DNA of 64,000 nt from PLGF01 sp052139695 (GTDB lineage: Bacteria; Verrucomicrobiota; Verrucomicrobiia; Limisphaerales; Palsa-1400). Below are positions 41,094 to 48,900 of the stretch, piece after piece. A program made the translations under genes and the position numbers. Each line of letters begins with the position of its first letter. The stretch's first letter is position 1. The notes below the pieces were generated by a model. The model was not told the origin of the DNA and did not search any database. It was given only the letters and a program-made list of their open reading frames with translations. Location: the NCBI GenBank assembly GCA_052139695.1, contig JBKQWF010000217.1, positions 1 to 64,000 on the forward strand, read 5' to 3'.

Positions 41094-43292
41094 ATGCCAG
41101 GAACCTTGCCTAGCGATATCGTCAACAGCCTCCATACTTTGCCCGGCGATGATATCCGCCAGATGATGTGGCGGTTCGCTGATCGTTATGAATTGCAAAT
41201 GCTCGTGCAATCCACCCGTGCCGTGGCCCGAGGGCCTGTGGCCCGGCTGGTCGCCAAAGGAGGGCGCAACTCGCACGAGTGGACGGCTGAGAAGGCCAGC
41301 TTGCTCGCGCATTTCGATGAAAGCGGCATTACAGCCGCCTATCTTGACCCGGAGTATGGCGGCCTTTTCGAAGGTCCGAAAAACCTCGCACTGGCGCTGA
41401 TGGCCTTTGAACTTTCGTGGGTGGACGCGGGCGCGGCGACGTGCAGCCTGGCCGGCAACCTGGGGCTGGCCCCGATTCACGAACGCGGGACGCCAGAGCA
41501 ACGCGCTCAATATGCCGGTGGCGCCAAGCCGTTGAAACCTGGCGAGAACCGCAAACAGGTTCGCGCCGCCTTTGCCCTCACCGAACCTCTTCCCTTTGCC
41601 GGGGTGGAGACCGGCGTCCTGGCCGGCAAAGTCCGCGTGGCGGAATGGAAGAAAGGCCAGGAACCACTGTTGCAGGTGGACAAGCGCGGACGGTTCATTA
41701 CAAACATGGGCTTTGCCAATGTGGTTACAGCCGCCGTTGAATCAGACGATCCGAAACTCAAGGGCAGCTGCATGGTCATATTGGAGGAAGGCGATCCAGG
41801 AGTGTGGGACCGCGGCACCCCTACCAAGAAGCTCGTCCACCAGCTTTCATCCACCAACGATCCGGTTTTCAATCTCAAAGTGCCCGCCAGCCGGATTGTC
41901 GGCGGTTACACGATCAAGGATGGCGTCATTGTCCCGAACTATTCCCACGGCGAAATTATCGAAGCGGTTTTCCGCCGCACGCGCGTAACGGTGGGGTTGA
42001 TGACGGCGGCCAAGCTGCTCTCGGCTATCGAGCCGGTGATTCTTTATCAACGCCGCCGTTTTCGGGGCGGGCCAGGTGCGCCCGGTACTCCGCGCTATGA
42101 ATTGGGCATCCAGCAGAAACAGGATTCTCTGCATAAACTCGTTGAAGTCTGGGCCACTGGGGAAGCCAGCGCATCACTCGGTTTTGCGGCGGCGCGATTG
42201 TTCGATGAGCTTGACCCGCTGGAAAAGGAAAAGGACCGGCTGCTGGCGAACAAGAAGTTGACTGGGCGCGCCGCCTTCAAAGAACTGATGAGCGCGCAGA
42301 ACCAGGCGTTGGAATTGATCAAGGCACGCCAGCCGATTGAAGCTCCTCTTGCCCGTTTCGCGCAACTTGATTCCGTGGCCAACGTCCTTTGTCCGGCTTG
42401 CAAACTGTGGAACACAGGCCACGGCGCGACGATGATGCGCGAGGCGGTCAGTCTCATGGGCGGATACGGTGTGACGGAGGATTGCCCGGGCTTTCTCGGC
42501 CAGAAGTGGATGGACGCGCAATTGGAAGCGACCTACGAGGGACCGGAAGCCGTGCAACGGTTGCAGCTTTCGATCACCATGACGAACGAACTGTTCCTCG
42601 CCCAGTTCCGGCAGTGGATCGCCGAAATGAAACGGATCGCCGCGGAGCGCCCCGGCACCGGCGCTTGCGTGCTTGGCACAGCGATGAGACTCTGGCTTTG
42701 GACGTTGCAACACGTGCAAACGGCCACGGACGCGGACGGCGTCAAGCTCTATCACAAGACGCGCCAAGGCGTAACCTTTCCGCTGGCCGACGCCCTTTGC
42801 TGGCTGCTGGCGGCCCGGCAATTCATCCTCGATGTCATCGAATTGGAGAACAAGGGCATGGAAAGCTCCGCCCTGACGGAGGGCCTGCCGGGAACAGTCA
42901 CGTTCCTGAGCGACCTTTGCCATGTGCAGGCGGCGCGGGCGGCGGGAGAGGCTGGCAGGATCGCGGCCGAAATCGTTCACGGCTATAATCGCCATCCGGC
43001 GTGGGACAATGCGAGCTGCCAGAACTGTTACGGCACCGAGGAGTTGACCATGCTCGAAGGGATCATTCCTGGTATTGACAGTTCGGCGCGCGCTTTCGCC
43101 GATGTGGTCGAAACCAACGGAACGCATCCGCTCAAAGCCGGGCCGTGCGTGAAATGCCCGGGTTTGGAAGGATTTGTTGCCTTGCGGGCCAAGCTCGACA
43201 CTTGCCTGACCGGATGCCGCCTGGCGAAAGACCGCGCGGCGGATGCTTTGACAAAGGTGATGACCCGCGAGGTCCTGGATTATCCGGCATGA
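41094..43292 (+). CDS. Long acyl-CoA dehydrogenase with Cys-rich C-terminus
   Basis: The ATG at 41094 follows AGGTGA and is preferred over TTG at 41055. This 732-residue flavoenzyme shows acyl-CoA dehydrogenase blocks: AAYLDPEYGG, AAFALTEP near 160, KQFITN-like RGRFITNMGFAN, the RTRVTVGLMTAAKLL helix, LWNTGHGATMMREAVSLMGGYGVTED and TYEGPEAVQRLQLS, where the Glu of YEG matches the catalytic base of medium-chain enzymes. Typical enzymes have about 380-600 residues. The extra C-terminal part carries three Cys pairs: CQNC (642-645), CVKC (685-688) and CLTGC (704-708), suggesting a metal or Fe-S site. It heads an operon with FixC-like and ETF genes, its probable electron acceptors. Confidence 0.85.
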   Translation: MPGTLPSDIVNSLHTLPGDDIRQMMWRFADRYELQMLVQSTRAVARGPVARLVAKGGRNSHEWTAEKASLLAHFDESGITAAYLDPEYGGLFEGPKNLALALMAFELSWVDAGAATCSLAGNLGLAPIHERGTPEQRAQYAGGAKPLKPGENRKQVRAAFALTEPLPFAGVETGVLAGKVRVAEWKKGQEPLLQVDKRGRFITNMGFANVVTAAVESDDPKLKGSCMVILEEGDPGVWDRGTPTKKLVHQLSSTNDPVFNLKVPASRIVGGYTIKDGVIVPNYSHGEIIEAVFRRTRVTVGLMTAAKLLSAIEPVILYQRRRFRGGPGAPGTPRYELGIQQKQDSLHKLVEVWATGEASASLGFAAARLFDELDPLEKEKDRLLANKKLTGRAAFKELMSAQNQALELIKARQPIEAPLARFAQLDSVANVLCPACKLWNTGHGATMMREAVSLMGGYGVTEDCPGFLGQKWMDAQLEATYEGPEAVQRLQLSITMTNELFLAQFRQWIAEMKRIAAERPGTGACVLGTAMRLWLWTLQHVQTATDADGVKLYHKTRQGVTFPLADALCWLLAARQFILDVIELENKGMESSALTEGLPGTVTFLSDLCHVQAARAAGEAGRIAAEIVHGYNRHPAWDNASCQNCYGTEELTMLEGIIPGIDSSARAFADVVETNGTHPLKAGPCVKCPGLEGFVALRAKLDTCLTGCRLAKDRAADALTKVMTREVLDYPA

Positions 43293-45169
43293 TTGTTTCG
43301 CAAGGGGAATCATTGTCTTCACCGACGGTTGAGCATCCGCGCATGGACGCGGACATTGTGTGCGTCGGGATGGGGCCGGCGACGGCGGGCTTCCTCACGA
43401 CTCTTTGCCGCCAACTCGTCGATGCCAGCGGCAACCCCGCCGTCGAAAGCGCAGTGGCGCCCGGCCTGCCCGCTCAGGTGCTTTGCTACGAGCGGGCGGA
43501 TGACATTGGTTTTGGCGTTTCCGGCGTGGTGACGAAAGCGCGGGCCTTGCGGGTCAGCCTGCCGGAAATTGACCAGGCTGGCATCCCCATGATGGCGCCC
43601 GTGGCGGATGAGAAAGTTCTGTATCTGCTGGATCCGGGGGGTGCGAGCCGCCGGAGCGCGACGTTACGGATGGCGGACAGGCTCGTTCGCGCCTGTAAAT
43701 GGGCGTTGCCGGTAGAGCATGAGGCGTTGACACTTCCATGGACTCCCGACTTTCTCCACAAACGCGGCGGACTTGTGCTGTCGTTGGGCCAATTTCTGCA
43801 ATGGGTTGGGGCACAGGTGCAAAGCGCCGGCACGGTCCAGATTTGGCCGGGAACGCCAGTAGGACAGGCGCTAATGGAAGGGGACAAAGTCGTTGGGGTA
43901 CGACTGCTGGACCAGGGCGTGGACAAAGAAGGCGCGGCTGCCGAGGGCTTCACCCCGGGAATGGACATTCACGCTGCCCTGACAGTGGTGGGGGACGGTC
44001 CGGTGGGGGCCATTGGCCAGCAATTGGAGGCTCATTTTGGAGCCGCGCCGGGTCATCATGCGCGGGATTGGGCCGTCGGGATGAAGTTCGTCGTGGACTT
44101 GCCTAAGGATACGCCGCTGAAATCCGGCACGGTGCTGCACACGTTCGGCTATCCTGAACCGGAAATCTTCGGATTCTTCTACGTCCATCCGGACCATGTG
44201 GCGTCGCTGGGCATTTTTGTCCCGTCATGGTTCGACAGTCCGGTGCGGACCTCCTATCGCTATCTGCAACACTGGATGCTGCATCCTTATCTCTGGCGTT
44301 ACCTTAAGGGCGGCAAACTCCGTTCCTGGGGCGCGAAAACTCTGGGAGAATCCGGGCGGCGGGGAGAACCCTGCCTGGTTGGCGATGGTTACGCGCGCAT
44401 TGGCGAAGGCAGCGGGAGCACGAATGTCCTCACCGGTTCCGGGGTGGACGAGGCTTGGGCGACTGGCGGGCAACTGGCGGAGGCAGTGCTGGAATTGCTG
44501 AAAGCGAAAAAGCCGTTTACGAAGGAGAACCTGGAACAATCGTATGTCCGACGCCGCCGCGCGAGTTGGGTGGAAAAGGAGGCGCGGGTGGCTGAAAAAT
44601 CACGTGACGGTTTTCAATGCGGAGTCATTACCGGCATGGTGGGAATGGCGCTGGCTGGCTGGACTGGCGGACGCATCACACTGCCCGTGAAATCCCGCCG
44701 GCCATGGGAACGCATTCCCTCCTTGGAAGATTACTACCGGGGCCGAATTGATCCCGGCGAGGTGCGGAGAATTCGGGACGACTGTTATGCCCGCGGGGTT
44801 TCCGCCCATGCCGCTCTTATGGAACGGGCGGGTTGGCCGGCCATCCCGTACGACGGCCAGCTCTTGGTCTCGCACCAGGATGCGCTCCTCCTCGGCGGCA
44901 AGGTGCAAGCGCCCTCGGGTTACGCCGACCACGTCGCCTTTCTGTTTCCGAATCAATGCCGCCAATGCGGGACAAAGCTGTGTGTGGAGGTGTGTTCAGG
45001 GCAGGCCATTACGCCAGGAGAGGATGGGGTCCCCAGTTTTGACCGCGAAAAATGTGTTCACTGCGGGGCGTGCCTTTGGAATTGTGCGTCCGCCGCGCCT
45101 GGAAACCCGGAGCGGATGGGAGTAGCCTTTAGCGCCGGAACCGGGGGGCTGCACTCGGCGGAAAATTGA
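43289..45169 (+). CDS. FixC/ETF-QO-like flavoprotein with fused ferredoxin domain
   Basis: The ATG at 43289 overlaps the dehydrogenase stop (ATGA), indicating coupling. This 626-residue protein starts with a Rossmann FAD site (IVCVGMGPATAG) and continues as an electron-transfer flavoprotein:quinone oxidoreductase or FixC-type protein (TVVGDGPVGAIGQQL, the FGYPEPEIFGFFYV strand, LVGDGYARIGEGSGS). The C-terminal 70 residues hold two Cys groups: C557, C560, C565, C569, and C589, C592, C595, C599 in CVHCGACLWNC, followed by a Pro. This equals FixX or the Fe-S domain of ETF-QO joined to the flavoprotein. It likely passes electrons from ETF to the quinone pool or another acceptor. Confidence 0.88.
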   Translation: MIVSQGESLSSPTVEHPRMDADIVCVGMGPATAGFLTTLCRQLVDASGNPAVESAVAPGLPAQVLCYERADDIGFGVSGVVTKARALRVSLPEIDQAGIPMMAPVADEKVLYLLDPGGASRRSATLRMADRLVRACKWALPVEHEALTLPWTPDFLHKRGGLVLSLGQFLQWVGAQVQSAGTVQIWPGTPVGQALMEGDKVVGVRLLDQGVDKEGAAAEGFTPGMDIHAALTVVGDGPVGAIGQQLEAHFGAAPGHHARDWAVGMKFVVDLPKDTPLKSGTVLHTFGYPEPEIFGFFYVHPDHVASLGIFVPSWFDSPVRTSYRYLQHWMLHPYLWRYLKGGKLRSWGAKTLGESGRRGEPCLVGDGYARIGEGSGSTNVLTGSGVDEAWATGGQLAEAVLELLKAKKPFTKENLEQSYVRRRRASWVEKEARVAEKSRDGFQCGVITGMVGMALAGWTGGRITLPVKSRRPWERIPSLEDYYRGRIDPGEVRRIRDDCYARGVSAHAALMERAGWPAIPYDGQLLVSHQDALLLGGKVQAPSGYADHVAFLFPNQCRQCGTKLCVEVCSGQAITPGEDGVPSFDREKCVHCGACLWNCASAAPGNPERMGVAFSAGTGGLHSAEN

Positions 45170-45174
45170 AATTT

Positions 45175-45984
45175 ATGAGCATTGCTTATCAAATCGTCGT
45201 CTGCGCGGGGATCGTGCCTGATCCCTTGCAGACCCTGGAACCTATTGCAACGCCGACTGGGCCGGCTTTAAAAAATGAACTCATGCTGCCCGCCATTCTC
45301 GATCCCTGGGCCAGCCACGCCCTCTACGAGGCGGCGAATCTGGCGAAGAACGCTCCGGGCAGCAAAGTCTGGCTGGTCAGCCTTGGCCCGAAAGCGAAGC
45401 TCCAGCAAGTGATGATGACGGTCGCGCAGAAAGTGCCATTTGAACTCGTGGCATTGGACGGCCCAGCCAGCGGCTTTTGCGACGCGGCGGAAGTGGCATC
45501 AGCTCTCGCTGGCGCCATCCAGGCCATTGCCGGACTGGATAAGTCCAGGCTGCTCATTTTTGGCGGCTGGGAGTCAGCTTCGCGCGGCGCGGGGGCCACA
45601 TTGCAAATGCTAGGGGAACGTCTTGGCATCCTGGACCAGTTCCAAGGCGTGGATGAATTGAAAATCGGCGGCGACGGTTCGTTGGAAATCCTGGAGCGCA
45701 TCGAGGGCGGACGACATCAGGTCTCCAAATGCGCTGGTCCGCCGGCCCTGTTGGGCTGGGCCACGGGAAATTTGCCTGAGCCAAAGAACAATCCACAGGT
45801 GGGAATGGCCAATATGCGCTCGGCGATGCCCGCGTTGCAGAAGGCCAAACCAACGAAACTTTCCGCGGACGGTTTGAAATTCGTCAGCGTCACGCTGCCG
45901 AAACAGGCGCGCGAAACGAGAATCGTCAAGGACGCGGCGCCGGAGGACATCGCCCGGGAAATTGTGGAGTGGATCAAGAAATAG
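45175..45984 (+). CDS. etfB: Electron transfer flavoprotein beta subunit, divergent
   Basis: This 269-residue protein has the ETF beta/FixA fold: an N-terminal strand IAYQIVVCAGIVPDP, the LDPWASHALYEAANLAKN helix (family: NPFDEIAVEEAIRLKE) and KVWLVSLGPKAKLQQVM. The AMP-binding motif region is altered and its usual DGxTxQVPP block cannot be recognised; instead a GWESASRGAGATLQMLGERLG segment follows. The ATG at 45175 is taken over TTG at 45166 because the latter overlaps the previous stop and adds nothing conserved. It lies 5 bases after the flavoprotein gene and 18 before the alpha subunit. Confidence 0.8.
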   Translation: MSIAYQIVVCAGIVPDPLQTLEPIATPTGPALKNELMLPAILDPWASHALYEAANLAKNAPGSKVWLVSLGPKAKLQQVMMTVAQKVPFELVALDGPASGFCDAAEVASALAGAIQAIAGLDKSRLLIFGGWESASRGAGATLQMLGERLGILDQFQGVDELKIGGDGSLEILERIEGGRHQVSKCAGPPALLGWATGNLPEPKNNPQVGMANMRSAMPALQKAKPTKLSADGLKFVSVTLPKQARETRIVKDAAPEDIAREIVEWIKK

Positions 45985-46002
45985 AACAGAAAGCTCAAGA
46001 CA

Positions 46003-47037
46003 ATGGAAACAGTTCTTCTCCTGGCTCATACCGAAACGGATGGCTCGTTGGCGAAATCGGCCCGCGAAGCGATGCGGGCGGCGGCAACAATGCAGAAGGC
46101 GATGGCCGGTTCCACGCTCGCGATTGGTTTGATTGGCGAGAATGTCCAGGCGGCGGCTGATTCCATAGCCTCGTGCCCCGCGACCCGATATTTCGGGGTG
46201 AGCGGCCCGGACTTTGCCCAGGCGCGATACGGGACCGACGCGGCCGCGGCGGAAGCCATCTGCAAAGCGGCGCAACCCACCCTGGTGGTGGCCCCGGCGA
46301 CTTCGCGTTGGAACCGGGTGTTGGCTGGAGTGGCCCAGCGTCTCGGCGGCTGCGTGGATACACATGTTACTGGACTGGCTGTCGCTGAGGGCGTTATTGC
46401 CATCCATCGCTGGTATTATCGACAGCGGATGGAATCCACTTTGCAACGCGCGCAACGGCCGTGGTTTATCCTGGTTGAGCCAGGGACTCAGCCGGCTTGT
46501 CAATGCGGCGCCGGAAAGGCGGCGGTCGAGACGGTTTCCGTGGAAATTCCGACGTCATGCTTGCGCACGACTGTCCTGGGCGCGCGGGAGCTGGCGGCAG
46601 ACGCGCAGACCATTCGGCCCGACGCGCCGTTGCTGTTTGTCGCCGGAGCAGGCTGGACCAAGAAGCAGGCCGACGGCCAGACCCATCTGGCGGAGGCGGA
46701 AAAGATCATCCAGGAGTTTCTCAAAGTCTCTCGCGCCTCGCTCGGCAGCAGCAAATCGCTGGTGGACCTCGGCGGGGAAGGGCAGGCCGTGCTGCCGTTC
46801 CTTTCGCACTTGAATCAAATCGGCCAGACCGGTTCCACCCCGCGCCATGCGAAGGGCTTAAGCACCTGCTGCCACGGGGAGGAACCGCATACGGTGGGTT
46901 GGCGCTTCATTGCCGAACGCCGCGCCATCAGCCTCGACCCCAACTGCGGCTGGGCGCGCGGCAAAGCGGACGTCCTCTATGTGGCCGACGCCTTTAAAGT
47001 CATGGCGCGGGTGAGTGAGTTATTGACAGAGAAGTAA
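46003..47037 (+). CDS. etfA: Electron transfer flavoprotein alpha subunit, divergent
   Basis: This 344-residue protein has an N-terminal domain I (about 1-190, VLLLAHTETDGSLAK; TLVVAPATSRWNRVLAGVAQRL) and the FAD-binding domain II (about 205-335). In domain II the GQTG motif is kept (IGQTGSTPRHAKG) and the end VLYVADAFKVMARV fits the family VADLFKVVPEL pattern. The SGGRG loop reads VAGAGWTKK without its Arg, and the SGAIQHxxG loop is replaced by a Cys-Cys-His segment (TCCHGEEPHTVGW). FAD binding may differ from known ETFs. It is the last gene of the four-gene electron-transfer operon. Confidence 0.8.
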   Translation: METVLLLAHTETDGSLAKSAREAMRAAATMQKAMAGSTLAIGLIGENVQAAADSIASCPATRYFGVSGPDFAQARYGTDAAAAEAICKAAQPTLVVAPATSRWNRVLAGVAQRLGGCVDTHVTGLAVAEGVIAIHRWYYRQRMESTLQRAQRPWFILVEPGTQPACQCGAGKAAVETVSVEIPTSCLRTTVLGARELAADAQTIRPDAPLLFVAGAGWTKKQADGQTHLAEAEKIIQEFLKVSRASLGSSKSLVDLGGEGQAVLPFLSHLNQIGQTGSTPRHAKGLSTCCHGEEPHTVGWRFIAERRAISLDPNCGWARGKADVLYVADAFKVMARVSELLTEK

Positions 47038-47140
47038 TGCGGCTCGGCCAGCTAACCAAGGGTAGATAGGAACAATGGCGCTTCTCATCGATCCTGCCTC
47101 CTGCAAATGCCGCCACTGCGGCCCGGGTTTGGCCACAGAC

Positions 47141-47214
47141 TGACCCGGATTGACCCGGATTGACCCGGATTTCCTCTCCCAAGAATCTGTGTTCATCTGT
47201 GTCGATCTGTGGCT
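47141..47214 (+). repeat. Two adjacent 10-bp tandem arrays
   Basis: The unit TGACCCGGAT is repeated three times exactly at 47141-47170; after 14 bases a second array of 10-mers follows at 47185-47214 (ATCTGTGTTC, ATCTGTGTCG, ATCTGTGGCT). Both have a 10-bp period, about one helical turn. They occupy the 307-bp gap between etfA and the DUF5009-type gene; no ORF was seen there. Confidence 0.7.
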
Positions 47215-47344
47215 TGAAGTAATTTGACGCTTCGACATTGTCAAAGCATCTGCGGGGACGAGAAAGTCTTCCCTGCCGCCTCGTTTTAATTCAGGCCTCT
47301 TTTTTTTGGATTGAATTGGAGTTTATTCTCGCGAAAATGGCGGC

Positions 47345-48625
47345 ATGAGCAATGCCACCGGACCCATCACTTCTCCCGCAGCCAGCATGCCGGCTTCGAC
47401 CCAGCCGATCCCGCAACGCTTGATGTCGTTGGATGCCTTGCGTGGCTTCGACATGTTTTGGATTGCCGCCGCCGAGCCGCTCGTCGCCGCCTTGGGGAAA
47501 ATCATCCAAGCCAATGGTCATCAAGGCGTGGGACTCTCGGTGGTGGGCTTCGTCGCCTACGAATTGGACCACGCGGAATGGCAGGGATTCCATTTCGAGG
47601 ACTTGATTTTTCCGCTCTTCGTTTTCATGGCGGGAATATCGATTGTTTTTTCCCTCAGAAAAACCATCCAGCGCGAGGGAAGATCGAAAGCGGTGGCGCG
47701 GGTCTTGCGGCGGGGGGTTTTGCTCTACCTCCTCGGCATTTTTTATTACGGCGGCTTCTCCGAGCCGTGGCCGCACCTGCGCTTAATGGGCGTGCTGCAA
47801 AGAATCGGCCTGTGTTATATGTGCGCCGGCCTCATGTTCTGCTTCTTCAATTTGCGCGCGATGATGGCCATCGCCGCCGCGCTCTTGCTCGGCTATTGGG
47901 CGCTGGTCATGTGGGTTCCAATTCGGGATATTCAATTGCAGAAGGATGCGCTGGCGGCCCTGGCGGCCAAGCGCGGCGTGGCCAATGATCCGGAGGCGCT
48001 GTTCCAAAGCACCACGGAACGAGTCAAGGGCCGTCTCGACCCGGGATTGAATGTCCCCAACCACTTCGACTTTCAACATCTGCCCGGTTTCAAATGGGAC
48101 ACCTACTACGATCCTGAAGGAATTTTGAGCACCTTGCCGGCGATCGTCACCTGTCTGCTGGGCGTTTTCGCGGGGTTGCTGCTCCTGGACCCTTCGCGCA
48201 ACGATCAGCAGAAATTTGTTTTACTGCTGGCCTGCGGTTTAGGGCTGGTGGCGCTGGGGTGGGCCTGGGGCTCGCAATTTCCTGTCATTAAGAAACTCTG
48301 GACGTCTTCCTACGTCCTGGTGGCGGGAGGTTATAGCGCCCTGCTGCTGGCGGTCTTTTATTTGATAGTCGATATGTTGAAAATCCAATTGTGGTGCCAG
48401 CCCTTTGTCTGGATGGGGATGAACTCCATCACCATTTACATGGCCGGCAACATTTTGGGAGGATTTGGCAAACTGGCCAGCCGCTTTGTCGGCGGGGACA
48501 TCAGCGCCTGGTTTGATCAACGGCTCATGGGCAGCGGCGATCTGGTCGGCGCGTTGATGGAAATGGTTCTGGCCTTTTGGCTGGTCCATTTCCTCTATCG
48601 GAGAAAAATCTTTCTGCGGCTGTAG
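47345..48625 (+). CDS. DUF5009/HGSNAT-like membrane acyltransferase
   Basis: This 426-residue protein has about 10 TM helices. The N-terminal motif RLMSLDALRGFDMFWI is typical of the heparan-alpha-glucosaminide N-acetyltransferase-like (DUF5009, YeiB-related) family, followed by FEDLIFPLFVFMAGISIVFS and LMGVLQRIGLCYM, and near the C-terminus WMGMNSITIYMAGN. Such proteins move an acyl group across the membrane to an acceptor sugar or lipid. The first 25 residues are a Ser/Thr/Pro-rich leader outside the domain. The gene stands alone after the ETF operon. The substrate is not known. Confidence 0.82.
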   Translation: MSNATGPITSPAASMPASTQPIPQRLMSLDALRGFDMFWIAAAEPLVAALGKIIQANGHQGVGLSVVGFVAYELDHAEWQGFHFEDLIFPLFVFMAGISIVFSLRKTIQREGRSKAVARVLRRGVLLYLLGIFYYGGFSEPWPHLRLMGVLQRIGLCYMCAGLMFCFFNLRAMMAIAAALLLGYWALVMWVPIRDIQLQKDALAALAAKRGVANDPEALFQSTTERVKGRLDPGLNVPNHFDFQHLPGFKWDTYYDPEGILSTLPAIVTCLLGVFAGLLLLDPSRNDQQKFVLLLACGLGLVALGWAWGSQFPVIKKLWTSSYVLVAGGYSALLLAVFYLIVDMLKIQLWCQPFVWMGMNSITIYMAGNILGGFGKLASRFVGGDISAWFDQRLMGSGDLVGALMEMVLAFWLVHFLYRRKIFLRL

Positions 48626-48640
48626 GCAAGAATTTTATCA

Positions 48641-48787
48641 TTGGACTTTTTCGGGGAGAAAACAGTAAGAGATCTCAATCGCATTCTATCGTTATTCCTG
48701 ACATGGCCTGTGATACACAAGATCATCAATTGGGAACGTCTGGAAGATTTGATCCAAAAGCATGAGAAACACGGCACCAAATCCTAG
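48641..48787 (+). CDS. Possible small ORF or gene remnant
   Basis: In the frame following the acyltransferase stop, a TTG at 48641 opens 48 codons to a TAG at 48785-48787. The peptide has a helical, charged C-terminal part (NWERLEDLIQKHEKHG), more protein-like than random sequence, but no ribosome-binding site and no recognised family. It may be the tail of a lost gene. Confidence 0.25.
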   Translation: MDFFGEKTVRDLNRILSLFLTWPVIHKIINWERLEDLIQKHEKHGTKS

Positions 48788-48804
48788 TCATCGGTTTGTG
48801 AGTC

Positions 48805-48831
48805 TTCTCTGTGTCTCTGTGCCTCTGTGGT
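48805..48831 (+). repeat. Short TCTCTGTG-type direct repeat
   Basis: Three imperfect copies of TCTCTGTG/CCTCTGTGG in a row, related in sequence to the CTGTG arrays at 47185-47214 and 58360-58429. It lies in the 275-bp gap after the acyltransferase gene, at the far end from which the prolyl oligopeptidase gene terminates. Confidence 0.5.
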
Positions 48832-48900
48832 TTCAATCCTAAATCTGAGAGATAATTCGACGAGATTTTGGGCGCAAGAATCTAGTCAGACGCTGTTTGC

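Noticed and set aside
47141..47170. Possible CRISPR array
   Set aside because: The three units are directly adjacent 10-mers without spacers and no cas gene is present.
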